Below are positions 41,395 to 52,877 of a DNA stretch of 64,000 nt, one piece after another. Where the stretch lies: positions 1,130,396 through 1,194,395 of the forward strand of contig NZ_BMBA01000001.1 in NCBI RefSeq assembly GCF_017312485.1. Direction: 5' to 3'. Source of the DNA: Clostridium zeae (GTDB taxonomy: Bacteria > Bacillota > Clostridia > Clostridiales > Clostridiaceae). The notes under the pieces are model-generated. The model saw nothing but the letters and a program-made list of their open reading frames with translations. It searched no databases and was not told the origin of the DNA. The translations under genes were made by a program, and so were the position numbers. Positions within the stretch are counted from its first letter, which is position 1. Each line of letters begins with the position of its first letter.

Positions 41395-43254
41395 CTATTT
41401 CTTAAAATAATCTGCTCTGATAAGCTTGTCACCTAAGTCAATACTTTCAAGCATTTTGTCTTTTTCGCCTGCGTAGCTTTCAGTACCTAAAAACTGTCTA
41501 GTCGATAAAACAGTATAATTCTTTTTCGTATTCAAAAGATTTCTTCCAAATATCTTATCTTCCATTGCATTAACATCGGCACCGAAAAGATAAGCTAAAG
41601 TAGGTAGTGTGTCACATTGACCACCATAGGTTGATATAGTTTTTCCATTATATCCTTTTGAATATATAATAAGAGGAACTCTCCTATTATTTTCTTTCCA
41701 CCAATCACCCTCATATGAAATGTTCTTAAGTTCATCATCATAGAACTTGTGAACACCTTCATGATCTCCATAAAAAACCACTACAGTATTATCTAATACT
41801 CCAGATTTATCTAACTCCTCAAGCATTTGTCCTATATATTTATCTGTATACTGGATACTTTGGAAGTAGCCTCCAAGCTTTGTGCCTTCCAGCGCTTTCG
41901 GTAGTTTAATTTCTCTATATTTTTCTGGTATATCAAATGGAGCATGACTAGTTAAAGTAACTGTATAAGCATAAAATGGAGATTTAAGAGCTTTTATCTT
42001 TTCTGGCAACTGCTTCAAATAACTCTTATCACTTATACCTAAGTTTATAACTTCTTCAATATTATAATTTGTAGAATCAATGGCCTTCTCAAATCCTATA
42101 GACTTAAGTGCAGGCATCCAATTCCAGTAAGATCCTTTATCAGGATGTGACGCTAACGTAGTATATCCTAAACTCTTCATTACATTAGGTAATGAATATT
42201 CATATGTATTAGTTGGATATCTAAAGAAAGTTGCTCCTTCTCTAACAGGAAATACTGAAGTCTGTGTTATAAGCTCACCATCAGAGCTTGTACCATTATA
42301 AGTCTGCTCATAGAAATTATTGAAGTATATACTATTTGATAAAATTCTATTTAAAGTTGGTGTAATCTCTTGATTATCTACCTTTTGGTTTATAACAAAG
42401 TTCTCTAAAGATTCCCATTGTATTACTAATAAATTCTTTCCTTTAAACATTCCCTTATATTCATTATCAGGAAGATTTTCTTTTTTATCATCAAACCATT
42501 TTTGTACGTTTTTTTGTTCTGAGTTAGAGATAACATAAGGTTTACTCTCTACATAAAAATTGTAGGAGTCGAATATATGGTACCCTATTGGTGTAAGGTT
42601 AGACATAGTTTGATTTGGCGACCAACTTTTCCTAAAAATCATCTGATTTGTGAACCCTTTATTAAGATCATCTATCTTATAATGAGCGTACGTTAGATAT
42701 AAAGTTGGAACAATTAATAACATCAAAAATGCAATAACACTTCTTTTATGATACTTTGCCTTTGAACGCCTTTTAATCATAAGTGCTATTTGTATTATTA
42801 AATCTAAAACAAATATGATATCTACTATTCTTATCATTGAAATAACACTGCTACTCAAATTATCTAAGTTTGAAGTCATACTGAACATATGTAAACTTAA
42901 AAATGAGCTGTTACTTCTAAAATACCATAAGTCCCCAATATACAGAATACTTATTATTGTATTTATTATTAAGAAAGCAATAGTTTGTCCTTTGTTTCTA
43001 AACAAAAATCCAAAGGATAGAACTAAACAAATAAAACTAAAATAAACAAGGAAAGGAGGCATTGAATAAAAAACTCTCATTGGAACGATTCCATTAGCTT
43101 TATCATCTGATATTAAAGCTATAAACAACAATGACTTTACTAATATAGCTGCAAAACAATACCAAAAAAAATAGCTTTCCTTTATAATTAAAGCAGCTTT
43201 TTTTATTATTTCTCCTGGCGTTCTTCTTTTAATAGGTCTTTCGTAATTTAACAT
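41395..43254 (-). CDS. ltaS: Lipoteichoic acid synthase family sulfatase-fold protein
   Basis: 619 residues. Five N-terminal membrane segments (about 28-190), then an extracellular sulfatase-fold domain. Metal residue E281 lies in VIQWESLENFV, catalytic Thr T322 in YNGTSSDGELIT, and metal Asp/His in FYGDHEGVHKF. LtaS polymerises glycerol-phosphate from phosphatidylglycerol onto a glycolipid anchor. Genes for such an anchor lie 3-8 kb to the left. The upstream region has a promoter and PhoP-like direct repeats. Specialised relatives (primases, YfnI/YqgS types) cannot be excluded. Confidence 0.92.
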   Translation of the reverse strand: MLNYERPIKRRTPGEIIKKAALIIKESYFFWYCFAAILVKSLLFIALISDDKANGIVPMRVFYSMPPFLVYFSFICLVLSFGFLFRNKGQTIAFLIINTIISILYIGDLWYFRSNSSFLSLHMFSMTSNLDNLSSSVISMIRIVDIIFVLDLIIQIALMIKRRSKAKYHKRSVIAFLMLLIVPTLYLTYAHYKIDDLNKGFTNQMIFRKSWSPNQTMSNLTPIGYHIFDSYNFYVESKPYVISNSEQKNVQKWFDDKKENLPDNEYKGMFKGKNLLVIQWESLENFVINQKVDNQEITPTLNRILSNSIYFNNFYEQTYNGTSSDGELITQTSVFPVREGATFFRYPTNTYEYSLPNVMKSLGYTTLASHPDKGSYWNWMPALKSIGFEKAIDSTNYNIEEVINLGISDKSYLKQLPEKIKALKSPFYAYTVTLTSHAPFDIPEKYREIKLPKALEGTKLGGYFQSIQYTDKYIGQMLEELDKSGVLDNTVVVFYGDHEGVHKFYDDELKNISYEGDWWKENNRRVPLIIYSKGYNGKTISTYGGQCDTLPTLAYLFGADVNAMEDKIFGRNLLNTKKNYTVLSTRQFLGTESYAGEKDKMLESIDLGDKLIRADYFKK

Positions 43255-43423
43255 ATAGTAACCTCCAAATTAGGATTGAATCAAGAGTTAATATTTAATT
43301 TTAATAATAAAAGAGCATATATGGAGTTCCTAGCTCAAGTATTAATTTTTATATCCCATATTATCACCCAAACCATTGCTCATCGGGCAATCACAACCAA
43401 AGTTTTGATTCTGGAACCCTTTA

Positions 43424-43478
43424 ATTATAACATGGTTAAAAATTTTGTCTATGAACAAAATTTTAACAAAATCTTAAC
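43424..43478 (-). promoter_or_regulatory. ltaS promoter with PhoP-box-like repeats
   Basis: On the minus strand: TAGACA (43446-43451), 16 bases, TATAAT (43424-43429). Just upstream are direct repeats GTTAAGA-N4-GTTAAAA (43461-43478), close to the clostridial PhoP box GTTAACA-N4-GTTAACA. Confidence 0.55.
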
Positions 43479-43510
43479 CAATTCTTAAATTTAAATTTAA
43501 AAAAACTTTT

Positions 43511-43541
43511 ATTAAAGCATGTGTTAAAATTAAATGGTTAT
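43511..43541. mobile_element. MITE-like element, solo end (copy D)
   Basis: ATTAAAGCATGT followed by GTTAAAATTAAATGGTTAT matches the left flank and terminal repeat of copies C and E with two changes in the repeat. Confidence 0.5.
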
Positions 43542-43551
43542 GAAGAAAAAA

Positions 43552-43575
43552 GAAGTGCTCCTCTTAGAGTACTTC
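43552..43575 (-). terminator. Terminator of the valS-folC operon
   Basis: GAAGTGCTC/GAGTACTTC stem (one G-T pair) followed on the minus strand by TTTTTT. The folC stop codon (43564-43566) is inside the hairpin loop. Confidence 0.75.
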
Positions 43576-44871
43576 CTTTAAAACAGATCTTATGGTTTTT
43601 CTCATATCACCTATCATATATAGCGAGCCACACACAAGTATTAAGTCATCTTTTTGTGAAGAAGTAAAAGCTTTGACAAAAGAAGCTCTATAATCTTCAA
43701 CTATCTCTGACTGTATACCTTTTTTATCAAGTAATTCTTTGATAACAGTAGACGCTTCAGCTCTATCATTATGAGGGGTAGTTACTATTGCAGAGTCAGC
43801 TATAGTGCTTATCTTATCTATCATAGCTTCTACTTGTTTATCCGCTAGTATCCCAACTATAACTTTGAGTTTATTATACTTAAAATATGTGTTTATACTG
43901 TCAACCAGTTTGGTGATCCCATCTATGTTATGTGCTCCGTCAATAACAACTAAAGGTGAAGAGTTCATAACTTCCATTCTTCCACTCCAGGTTACCTTAG
44001 CTAATGCATTTAATACATGTTGATTCTCTATAGAAACACCAATTTCTTTAAGTATTTCAATAGCCTTTATAGCAACTGTACAATTTAATAATTGGTGTTT
44101 ACCAAGTAGAGACAATTTAATATTATAGGATTCACTATCGGTTGTAATTAAAACACTTTGGAAATTATTTTCTTCTTTTGGTTCTATAAGCTCTGCCCAT
44201 TGATTATTTACCTTATATATCTTAGCATTTCTTTCACTAGCTATTTTTTCAATAACTTTCATCGCATCATCCACTAATGGATAAACAACTAATGGAACAT
44301 TTTCTTTAATTATGCCAGCCTTTTCATATGCTATTTTTTCTAAGGTATCTCCTAGAATATTCATATGATCAAAACTTATTGAAGTTATTACAGAAAGCAT
44401 TGGAGTTACAACATTGGTAGAATCTAACCTTCCACCAAGACCAACCTCTACTACAGCATAATCTACATTTTCATCATAAAAATATTTAAACATAGCTGCC
44501 GTTATTATTTCAAATTCCGTAGGACTATCATATCCAAGTCTAATCACTTCATCTACAGCAATTTTAACATCAGTAACTACTTTTGCTAAATCAGCTTTAG
44601 GTATATTATTTTTATTAATCTGGATTCTCTCTTCAAACTCCTCGATATACGGAGAAGTGTACATTCCTACCTTATACCCAGCCTCCATAAGAATTGAAGT
44701 TATCATTGATGTAGTTGACCCTTTTCCGTTTGTACCTGCTATATGGATTGCTTTCAGCTTTTTATGAGGAGAGCCAAGAAGCTCTAAAAGCTTCTCAGTC
44801 CTCTCTAAGCCATAATTACTTCCAAACTTTGCAGTTTCAGTTATATATTTTATAGCTTCATCATAATTCAT
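43564..44871 (-). CDS. folC: Folylpolyglutamate synthase / dihydrofolate synthase
   Basis: 435 residues. P-loop AGTNGKGSTTS at 45-55 and the Mur-ligase-family segments EFEERIQINKNNIP and VVEVGLGGRLDSTNVV are clear; GAHNIDGITKLV is the C-terminal domain motif. It adds glutamates to folates (and may glutamylate dihydropteroate). It follows valS by 14 bp, a frequent Firmicute arrangement, and would be under the same T-box control. Confidence 0.95.
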   Translation of the reverse strand: MNYDEAIKYITETAKFGSNYGLERTEKLLELLGSPHKKLKAIHIAGTNGKGSTTSMITSILMEAGYKVGMYTSPYIEEFEERIQINKNNIPKADLAKVVTDVKIAVDEVIRLGYDSPTEFEIITAAMFKYFYDENVDYAVVEVGLGGRLDSTNVVTPMLSVITSISFDHMNILGDTLEKIAYEKAGIIKENVPLVVYPLVDDAMKVIEKIASERNAKIYKVNNQWAELIEPKEENNFQSVLITTDSESYNIKLSLLGKHQLLNCTVAIKAIEILKEIGVSIENQHVLNALAKVTWSGRMEVMNSSPLVVIDGAHNIDGITKLVDSINTYFKYNKLKVIVGILADKQVEAMIDKISTIADSAIVTTPHNDRAEASTVIKELLDKKGIQSEIVEDYRASFVKAFTSSQKDDLILVCGSLYMIGDMRKTIRSVLKEVL

Positions 44872-44885
44872 AAGAACGCCACCTA

Positions 44886-47528
44886 TTATAATGAACTAAT
44901 TCTTGCAAGTACTGCTTCTAGCATTTCTTTATATTTCTCTCCCTTAGCTCTTTCAGCATCAACAACTTCCTTAGGTGCCTTATTAACAAAGCCTGGATTG
45001 TTTACCTTTTTTTCAACTCTTGTTATTTCGCCTTCAAGCTTAGTCTTTTCTTTATTTAATCTTTCTAATTCTTTTTCTCTATCAACTAAGTCAAGTAGAG
45101 GCATAAATAACTCTCCAGCTTGAACTACAACTGATACAGCATTTTCAGGAACTTCTTTCTTATCTGCAATAAATGCTACTTCTGAAGCAGAAGCTAACTT
45201 TTCTATATATGAGCTTCCATTTTCGAAAGCTCTTTTACTTTCATCCCCAATATAAGCGATAACCTTAGCTTTTCTAGATGGTGGTACATTCATTTCCGCT
45301 CTTACATTTCTTAGAGCCTTTATAGTCTCAATTATTAAAGTCATGTCTTTTTCTGCTATATCATCATGAAGATTTTCTTCATATACTGGCCACTTTGATA
45401 TTGTTATTGATTCATATTCTGCATCTAAGTGAGTGTATATTTCTTCAGTTATAAAAGGCATTACTGGGTGTAGAAGTTGTAATCCTGTTGTAAGCACCTT
45501 AAATAATACATTGTATACAACTCCCTTTGACTTTTCATCATTACCATATAAAACTGGTTTTGCAAGCTCTATATACCAATCACAAAGTTCAGTCCACATA
45601 AAGTCATATATCTTTTGAAGTGCAATACCAAGTTCAAAGTTTTCGATGTTATCAGTTACTTCTTTTACTATGGTATTAAGCTTTGAAAGAATATATTTAT
45701 CTGCTAAGCTGTATTCAGTACAATCTTTATACTTATCCATAAGCTCTCTATCAAGATTCATCATAACAAATCTTGAAGCATTCCAGATCTTATTCGCAAA
45801 GTTTCTTGCAGATTCAACTTTTTCTGGGAAGAATCTTATATCATTTCCTGGTGCATTACCATTTACAAGCATAAATCTTAAAGCATCTGCACCGTAAGTT
45901 TCGATTACATCTAATGGATCTACACCATTTCCAAGAGATTTACTCATCTTCTTACCTTCAGAATCTCTTATGATTCCGTGGATTAATACATTTTCAAATG
46001 GAACTTCTCCCATGTTATGAATACCTGAGAAAATCATTCTTGCTACCCAGAAGAAGATAATATCGTAACCTGTAACTAAAGTACTTGTTGGATAGAAATA
46101 TTTTAAATCATCAGTTTTATCTGGCCATCCAAGTGTTGAGAAAGGCCATAGTGCTGATGAAAACCAAGTATCAAGCACATCTGTTTCTTGGTAAAGGCTT
46201 TCTGAATTACATTTTGAACATGTTGTTGGAGTTCCTTCTGAAACTATTAGCTCTCCACAATCCTTACAATACCAAACTGGAATTCTATGTCCCCACCATA
46301 ATTGTCTTGATATACACCAATCTTGAATGTTTTCCATCCAGTTAAAGTATGTCTTTTCAAATCTTTCAGGTATGAACTTTGTCTTCTTTTCTTTTACAGC
46401 ATCTACTGCTGGCTTTGCTAAAGATTCCATCTTAACATACCATTGTTTTGATATTATTGGTTCTATAACTGTGCTACATCTATCATGAGTTCCTACATTG
46501 TGAGTATGAGGCTTAATCTTTACTAAAAGACCTTGCTCGTCTAAGTCCTTAACCATTTGCTTTCTAGCATCATATCTATCTAAACCTTGGTATTTGCCAC
46601 CTAATTCATTTATAGTACCTTTATCATCCATAACTCTAATTTGTGGAAGATTGTGTCTCTTTCCAACTTCATAGTCGTTAGGATCATGGGCTGGAGTTAT
46701 CTTAACTGCTCCAGTTCCAAACTCTATATCAACATAGTCATCTGCTACTACTGGTATTTCTCTACCTACTAATGGAAGTATTAAAGTTTTTCCTATTAAG
46801 TGTTTAAATCTCTCATCACTAGGATTTACTGCAACTGCTGTATCTCCCAGTAGAGTTTCTGGTCTTGTTGTAGCAATTTCTAAGAATTCACCTGAATCTT
46901 TAACTGGGTATTTAATGTGCCAGAAGTTTCCTTCGTGCTCTTCATATTCTATTTCTGCGTCAGATAATGCAGTCTGACATTTTGGACACCAGTTAGTTAT
47001 TCTATTTCCTTGGTATATAAGACCTTCATTATACAATTTTACGAATACATGCTTTACAGCTTTATTTAGATTTTCATCCATTGTGAATGCTTCTCTTGTA
47101 AAATCAGCAGAACATCCCATCTTCTTAAGCTGAGTTCTTATTCTTTCTCTGTATTCATCAGTCCATTCCCAAACTTTTTCAAGGAAAGCTTCTCTTCCCA
47201 TTTCCTTTTTCTTAAGGCCTTGCTTTAATAATTCATTCTCTACTTTAACTTCAGTAGCTATACTCGCATGGTCTTCTCCTGGAAGCCATAAAGTACTAAA
47301 ACCTTGCATTCTCTTAAATCTTATAAGCATATCTTGAAGAGTATTATCAAGTGCATGACCTAAGTGAAGCTTACCAGTTATATTTGGTGGCGGCATTATT
47401 ATTGTATATGGCTTTTTATTTTCATCAACTTCTGGAGTAAAGTATTTCTTTTCCTCCCAAGTATTATAAAGTCTTTCTTCAAATTCTTTTGGATTATAGG
47501 TAGTTGCAATATTCTTTTCTTCTAGCAT
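44886..47528 (-). CDS. valS: Valyl-tRNA synthetase
   Basis: 880 residues, full length. Class I signatures: HLGH in [17 protein letters not shown] (47-63) and KMSKS in [14 protein letters not shown]. Editing domain and a zinc-ribbon-like CX2C pair ([10 protein letters not shown] and CKDCGEL...CSKC) are present, and the C-terminal coiled-coil ([20 protein letters not shown]) is typical of ValRS. Preceded by a T-box leader and a strong promoter; folC is the second gene. Confidence 0.98.
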   Translation of the reverse strand: MLEEKNIATTYNPKEFEERLYNTWEEKKYFTPEVDENKKPYTIIMPPPNITGKLHLGHALDNTLQDMLIRFKRMQGFSTLWLPGEDHASIATEVKVENELLKQGLKKKEMGREAFLEKVWEWTDEYRERIRTQLKKMGCSADFTREAFTMDENLNKAVKHVFVKLYNEGLIYQGNRITNWCPKCQTALSDAEIEYEEHEGNFWHIKYPVKDSGEFLEIATTRPETLLGDTAVAVNPSDERFKHLIGKTLILPLVGREIPVVADDYVDIEFGTGAVKITPAHDPNDYEVGKRHNLPQIRVMDDKGTINELGGKYQGLDRYDARKQMVKDLDEQGLLVKIKPHTHNVGTHDRCSTVIEPIISKQWYVKMESLAKPAVDAVKEKKTKFIPERFEKTYFNWMENIQDWCISRQLWWGHRIPVWYCKDCGELIVSEGTPTTCSKCNSESLYQETDVLDTWFSSALWPFSTLGWPDKTDDLKYFYPTSTLVTGYDIIFFWVARMIFSGIHNMGEVPFENVLIHGIIRDSEGKKMSKSLGNGVDPLDVIETYGADALRFMLVNGNAPGNDIRFFPEKVESARNFANKIWNASRFVMMNLDRELMDKYKDCTEYSLADKYILSKLNTIVKEVTDNIENFELGIALQKIYDFMWTELCDWYIELAKPVLYGNDEKSKGVVYNVLFKVLTTGLQLLHPVMPFITEEIYTHLDAEYESITISKWPVYEENLHDDIAEKDMTLIIETIKALRNVRAEMNVPPSRKAKVIAYIGDESKRAFENGSSYIEKLASASEVAFIADKKEVPENAVSVVVQAGELFMPLLDLVDREKELERLNKEKTKLEGEITRVEKKVNNPGFVNKAPKEVVDAERAKGEKYKEMLEAVLARISSL

Positions 47529-47680
47529 CTAAGTTCCTCCTTAATTTCCCGGTAAATAATTTTTCTAAATGTTATTGTATAAAGCTTTACCACATATCTT
47601 AGCTTCTGATTTCAAAATTCCATATTATCTACAAATTTTTAGCAGCGAACTAATGGTGATAAGTCTTTTAAATAGAAATA

Positions 47681-48000
47681 AAAAAAGAGCCTTCATCCAT
47701 AAAAGGACGAAGACTCGCGGTACCACCTTTTTTCTCTCAACCTAAGTTAAGAGCTCTTTAACCTTTAACGATATCGCTACCGTCTCTACCTACTTAAGGA
47801 ATTATATTCAAGCTACCAAGTTTTTATATCTACTACAGTAAATATAAAACTATAACTTAGCATTTATTTAATTTCCTTTATTCAGCAGAGAAGCTCAAAA
47901 GCTACCTTCAAAGCACACCATACGAAAAACCTTACAGCCTACGGATTTTTCTCTCTTATTATGTTCTATGCCTTTACTCCTCTTTTTCAAAGCTTTTACA
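47681..48000 (-). promoter_or_regulatory. T-box leader of valS
   Basis: On the minus strand: a stem I closed by AGAGGAG/CUUCUCU with a likely specifier GUA (47903-47905, in GAAGGUAGC), the conserved T-box GGTGGTACCGCG (47716-47727), and the terminator GAGTCTTCGTCC/GGATGAAGGCTC plus T run. Uncharged tRNA-Val would favour antitermination. The specifier is a by-eye choice. Confidence 0.93.
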
Positions 48001-48016
48001 TATAAATTATAGTAAT

Positions 48017-48044
48017 ATTATATTACAACATCATATTTTGTCAA
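48017..48044 (-). promoter_or_regulatory. valS promoter
   Basis: TTGACA, 16-base spacer, TATAAT on the minus strand, just before the T-box leader. Confidence 0.8.
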
Positions 48045-48055
48045 CTATTGAGATA

Positions 48056-51000
48056 TTATTTTTTACTTGTTGCTACTTCTTCAAATACTTCTTTCTTTAT
48101 TTCTTCATTTTCTTTAAGATTTTTGAAGGCTACAGAAAGCATTAATTTAATTCTGTTTAACTGATTAACTTCTGAAGCACCTGGATCATAATCTATTGCA
48201 GTTATATTTGACATAGGGTATTTATGCCTTATAGCCTTTATCATACCTTTACCTGTAACGTGGTTTGGCAGGCACGCAAATGGCTGCATACAGATTACAT
48301 TATTAACTCCACTTTCTATGAGTTCAAGCATTTCAGCTGTTAGGAACCAACCTTCTCCTGTTTGATGTCCAAGAGATAATATTGTTGATGCAAGTTCTCC
48401 TAATTCTTTAATATGCTTTGGAGGATAGAATCTATTACTTCTAGCAAGTTCTTCCTTCATTGTGTTTCTGTATCTCTCCATAAACCATATAGCTGCATTA
48501 GATATTTCTCTTCCCATCTTACCAAATGATAAGTACTTAGACTTAAAGTCTTGGTCATAAGCTGAGTAGAAGAAGAAATCAAGCAAATCTGGTACAACAG
48601 CTTCAGCACCTTCAGCTTCAAGAAGATTTACCACATCATTGTTAGCCGTTGGGTGGAATTTAACAAGTATTTCTCCTACAACTCCAACCTTTGGCTTTAC
48701 TTCATCAGTTATATCAAAATCATCAAATTCTCTTATTATATTCTTGACATTATTCTTAAATAATCTATGTCCACCTTTTATAACATTTTCTTTAGCTAGC
48801 TTATTCCACTTTTCATATAGCGCATTAGCCGACCCCTTAACTTTTTCATAAGGTCTCACTCTATACAGAACCCTCATTAAAAGATCTCCATATACTAACG
48901 CCATAAGTGCTTTGTCTAAAAGTTTTGGAGTTATCTTAAATCCAGGTTGTGGTTCTAATCCTACTGCATTTAAAGAAATTATAGGAATCCCTTGATATCC
49001 TGCTTCTCTTAATGCTTTCTTTAAGAAACCAACATAGTTAGTTGCTCTACATCCACCACCAGTTTGAGTTATTATAACTGAAGTGTTATTTGGATCATAT
49101 TTACCTGATTTAAGGGCATGTATCATTTGGCCTACAACTATTATTGATGGATAACAAGCATCATTATTTACAAATTTTAATCCTTCTTCAACAGCTTGTT
49201 TATCTGTGGAAGGTAAAACCTCCATATTGTATCCACTTGCATTAAAAGCTTCTTGCACTAACTCAAAATGTATTGGTGACATTTGTGGAGCTAAAATTGT
49301 ATGAGTCTTTCTCATTTCCTTAGTGAAAGGAACTGTATGATAGCTTGTATCTTCTTTGTGTGGAACATACCCATTTCTTTCTCTTTCCTCTAAAGCTGCT
49401 TTTAATGATCTTATTCTTATCTTAATAGCTCCTAAATTATTTCCTTCATCTATCTTTAATACTGTATATATCTTACCATCACTTGCTAAAATCTCTTGCA
49501 CTTGGTCAGTTGTTACTGCATCTAGCCCACATCCAAAAGAATTAAGCTGGATTAATTCAAGATTTTCTTGAGTAGCTACAAAGCTTGCAGCTGAATATAA
49601 TCTTGAATGATAAACCCATTGGTCTACAACTCTAAGTGGTCTTTGGACTTTTCCTAGATGACTTACACTATCTTCAGTAAGAACAGCCATTCCAAAGCTT
49701 GTAATAACATCTGGTATACCGTGATTTATTTCAGGATCTATATGGTATGGTCTACCAGCAAGTACTATTCCTTTCTTACCAGTCTTCTGTAAGTATTCCA
49801 GTACTTCTTCACCCTTTGCTTGAATATCTCTCTTATACTGCTCTCTTTCTTCCCAAGCAGCATCGATAGCTTCCTTTGCTTCATTAGCTGTTACTCCAAA
49901 GCTCTTAAACTCGTCCTCAATTCTCTTATAAAGTCTTTCTTTATTGTTCAGTGAGAAGAAAGGATTCATAAAGTTTATATCTTTTTCCTTAATAACGTCC
50001 ATATTATTTTTTATTACTTCTGGATATGAAGTAACTATAGGACAATTATAATTGTTGTTAGCTTCTTTAAACTCTTTTTGTTCAAAGGCAACACTTGGAT
50101 AGAATATATTCTTTATTCCTCTTTCTATTAATGCCTCTATATGCCCATGAACTATTTTAGCAGGATAACAAGCTGATTCTGAAGGTATTGATTCTATACC
50201 CATTTCATAAATTTTCTTTGATGAAATTGGTGATAATTCAACTCTAAAACCAAGCTTTGTCAACATTGTGAACCAAAACGGATAATTTTCGTAGAAATTT
50301 AGTACCCTAGGAATTCCTATAGTACCTCTCTTTGCTTCATCCTTTTTAAGTGGTCTATAACTAAAAGTTCTTTTAAGCTTATAATCATATAAATTTGGTA
50401 TATCATTCTTCTTTTTATCTTTACCTAATGGTCTTTCACATCTATTACCCGATATGTACTCTTCATCTGTAGAGAATTTGTTAATAGTTAAAAGACAGTT
50501 ATTTCCACAAAGTCCACATCTTCTCAAATCAGTATCTATAGTAAAACTTTCTAATTGTTCTTTTTCAAGAAGTGTTGTTTTTCTTCCTTCTTCTAATCTT
50601 TCCTTAGCTATTATAGCAGCTCCAAAAGCTCCCATAAGACCTGCTATATCAGGTCTAACAGCTTCTCTTTCTGAAAGAAGCTCAAAACCTCTAAGCACTG
50701 CATCATTATAGAAAGTACCACCTTGAACGATTATCTTCTTGCCTAATTCTTTAGGATCTCTTATCTTTATAACTTTGAAAACTGCATTTTTTATTACTGA
50801 ATAAGAAAGTCCAGCAGATATATCTCCAACTAAAGCCCCTTCTTTTTGTGCTTGTTTAACTCTTGAGTTCATAAATACTGTACATCTTGAACCAAGGTCA
50901 ACAGGCTGTTCAGATAAAACAGCTTCCTTAGCAAAATCAGCTATTTCCATATTTAAAGAGTTAGCGAAGGTTTCTATAAAAGATCCACAACCTGATGAAC

Positions 51001-52330
51001 AAGCTTCATTAAGTAGGATACTATCTATTACGCCATTCTTAATCTTAAAACATTTCATATCCTGTCCACCGATGTCTAATATAAAATCAACACCTGGTAA
51101 GAAATGCTCCGCAGCCTTATAATGAGCTATTGTTTCTATTTCACCTATATCGATATGAAGAGCTGCCTTAATTAAGCTTTCTCCATAACCAGTAACAGTA
51201 GAATTCGCAATCTCAACATCTGCCGGAAGCTTTGAATACAAGTCATTTAATATACCTATAACTCTATTTAAAGGACTACCTTGATTACTTCCGTAATAGG
51301 AGTAAAGTATCTCATTATTATCACTAATCAATACCACTTTAGTAGTTGTTGATCCCGCATCAATTCCTAGATAAGCCTTACCAGAGTAACTATCCAAATC
51401 TCTTTTCTTTGCTGTAGCCTTATCATGTCTTGCTTTAAAATCATCATAATCTTTCTGATCTGCAAAAAGCGGTGCTAATCTTTCTATCTCAGTGGTTTGC
51501 ATAGTCTTTATCTCACTAACTTTTTCTAATAACTTTTTATAAGATATTAGTTTATCTTCCTTAGATGATAAAGCTGCTCCCATCGCGACGAATAGCTGCG
51601 AATTTTCAGGGAATATTACCTGTTCTTCAGTTAAATTTAAAGTTTCTATAAATCTTTGTCTAAGCTCTGATAAAAAGTACAGCGGTCCTCCTAAGAAGGC
51701 TACCCTTCCTCTTATTGGTTTTCCACAAGCAAGTCCACTAATAGTTTGAGTAACTACTGCCTGGAAAATCGAAGCTGCTATATCTTCTTTTCTAGCACCT
51801 TCATTCAATAATGGTTGTACATCTGTTTTTGCAAAAACCCCACATCTTGCTGCTATAGGGTATATAACAGAGTGCTGTTTAGCCATATCATTTAAACCGC
51901 TTGCATCGGTTTTAAGAAGTGATGCCATCTGATCTATAAACGCACCAGTTCCACCTGCACAGCTTCCATTCATTCTTTGTTCCAAATTACCATCAAAATA
52001 TGTTATCTTAGCGTCTTCTCCACCAAGCTCAATTACAACATCTGTCTCAGGAATATAGCTTTCTACGGTTTTAGTACATGCAATTACTTCTTGTATAAAA
52101 GTTATATCAAGCCATTTGGAAACTGAAAGTCCACCAGAACCGGTTACATTTACAGTAACATCGACGTCTTTTACATGCTTATAGCCATCTCTTATAAGTG
52201 CTATTATAGTACTTCTTATATCTGAAAAATGCCTCTTATACTTGCTATAGACTATGTTGTCTCTGTTATCTAGCAACACCATCTTAACAGTTGTAGAACC
52301 AACATCAAGTCCCATATGAAACTTTGTCAT
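48056..52330 (-). CDS. 2-hydroxyacyl-CoA dehydratase activase-related giant protein
   Basis: 1424 residues. Two ASKHA ATPase domains in tandem ([15 protein letters not shown] at the start; [16 protein letters not shown] near 323), each with the Cys pair that in HgdC-type activators holds a [4Fe-4S] cluster at a dimer interface: [10 protein letters not shown] with [10 protein letters not shown], and [10 protein letters not shown] with [11 protein letters not shown] cysteine-rich linker ([12 protein letters not shown]...RCERPLG) and a DUF2229/dehydratase-subunit-like region follow ([38 protein letters not shown]). It probably couples ATP hydrolysis to low-potential electron transfer; the target enzyme is unknown. 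Monocistronic. Confidence 0.9.
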   Translation of the reverse strand: MTKFHMGLDVGSTTVKMVLLDNRDNIVYSKYKRHFSDIRSTIIALIRDGYKHVKDVDVTVNVTGSGGLSVSKWLDITFIQEVIACTKTVESYIPETDVVIELGGEDAKITYFDGNLEQRMNGSCAGGTGAFIDQMASLLKTDASGLNDMAKQHSVIYPIAARCGVFAKTDVQPLLNEGARKEDIAASIFQAVVTQTISGLACGKPIRGRVAFLGGPLYFLSELRQRFIETLNLTEEQVIFPENSQLFVAMGAALSSKEDKLISYKKLLEKVSEIKTMQTTEIERLAPLFADQKDYDDFKARHDKATAKKRDLDSYSGKAYLGIDAGSTTTKVVLISDNNEILYSYYGSNQGSPLNRVIGILNDLYSKLPADVEIANSTVTGYGESLIKAALHIDIGEIETIAHYKAAEHFLPGVDFILDIGGQDMKCFKIKNGVIDSILLNEACSSGCGSFIETFANSLNMEIADFAKEAVLSEQPVDLGSRCTVFMNSRVKQAQKEGALVGDISAGLSYSVIKNAVFKVIKIRDPKELGKKIIVQGGTFYNDAVLRGFELLSEREAVRPDIAGLMGAFGAAIIAKERLEEGRKTTLLEKEQLESFTIDTDLRRCGLCGNNCLLTINKFSTDEEYISGNRCERPLGKDKKKNDIPNLYDYKLKRTFSYRPLKKDEAKRGTIGIPRVLNFYENYPFWFTMLTKLGFRVELSPISSKKIYEMGIESIPSESACYPAKIVHGHIEALIERGIKNIFYPSVAFEQKEFKEANNNYNCPIVTSYPEVIKNNMDVIKEKDINFMNPFFSLNNKERLYKRIEDEFKSFGVTANEAKEAIDAAWEEREQYKRDIQAKGEEVLEYLQKTGKKGIVLAGRPYHIDPEINHGIPDVITSFGMAVLTEDSVSHLGKVQRPLRVVDQWVYHSRLYSAASFVATQENLELIQLNSFGCGLDAVTTDQVQEILASDGKIYTVLKIDEGNNLGAIKIRIRSLKAALEERERNGYVPHKEDTSYHTVPFTKEMRKTHTILAPQMSPIHFELVQEAFNASGYNMEVLPSTDKQAVEEGLKFVNNDACYPSIIVVGQMIHALKSGKYDPNNTSVIITQTGGGCRATNYVGFLKKALREAGYQGIPIISLNAVGLEPQPGFKITPKLLDKALMALVYGDLLMRVLYRVRPYEKVKGSANALYEKWNKLAKENVIKGGHRLFKNNVKNIIREFDDFDITDEVKPKVGVVGEILVKFHPTANNDVVNLLEAEGAEAVVPDLLDFFFYSAYDQDFKSKYLSFGKMGREISNAAIWFMERYRNTMKEELARSNRFYPPKHIKELGELASTILSLGHQTGEGWFLTAEMLELIESGVNNVICMQPFACLPNHVTGKGMIKAIRHKYPMSNITAIDYDPGASEVNQLNRIKLMLSVAFKNLKENEEIKKEVFEEVATSKK

Positions 52331-52505
52331 ATTCTCATCTCCAAACTAATAATAATAAGTAATATAAATAATATCATTATTATATTATAAAATATTTTTG
52401 TTAATTATGTAAGTAATATTTTTTTACATGAATATTCTTATAGCCTATGTCAATAATTATTAAAGAGATTAATTACATTTGTTGTAAAAGTATTGGAGGA
52501 TTTTT

Positions 52506-52862
52506 ATGAGTAGTTTTGTTAAAGGTAATGAACTTTATAACAATAAAAATTATGGGGAAGCCCTCTCCTATTATATCAAAGCTATAGAAGAAAAAGATAA
52601 CGAGCCTTATTCCTACTACAATGCAAGTGTTTGTTATATAAAGCTCAAGGATTTCTCAAGGGCAATTGATATGCTTTCTAAAGCCATTGACTTAAATTTA
52701 GATGCTAAATATTTCTTTAACTTAGCTTATTGTTATTCTATGATTAATAGTCCTCAAAAAGCACTACGCTATTTCAATATGGCATGGGCATTAGATAACA
52801 GCGATAAGGATTGTGAAAAAGCAATTAATTTAATTGTTAATAAATACAAAAAAGCACCTTAA
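52506..52862 (+). CDS. Small TPR-repeat protein
   Basis: 118 residues comprising about three tetratricopeptide repeats (ALSYYIKAIEEKDNEPYSYY, AIDMLSKAIDLNLDAKYFFN, ALRYFNMAWALDNSDKDCEK). No signal peptide or other domain. Likely a protein-protein interaction adaptor; partner unknown. TTGGAGG site upstream; divergent from the dehydratase activase; its 3' end shares a terminator with the convergent transglutaminase gene. Confidence 0.85.
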   Translation: MSSFVKGNELYNNKNYGEALSYYIKAIEEKDNEPYSYYNASVCYIKLKDFSRAIDMLSKAIDLNLDAKYFFNLAYCYSMINSPQKALRYFNMAWALDNSDKDCEKAINLIVNKYKKAP

Positions 52863-52877
52863 AGTTAGGTGCTTTTT
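52849..52877. terminator. Convergent terminator
   Basis: AAAAAGCACCT/AGGTGCTTTTT 11-bp stem, 7-base loop. It overlaps both gene ends (TPR stop in the loop; transglutaminase stop at 52876). Confidence 0.88.
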
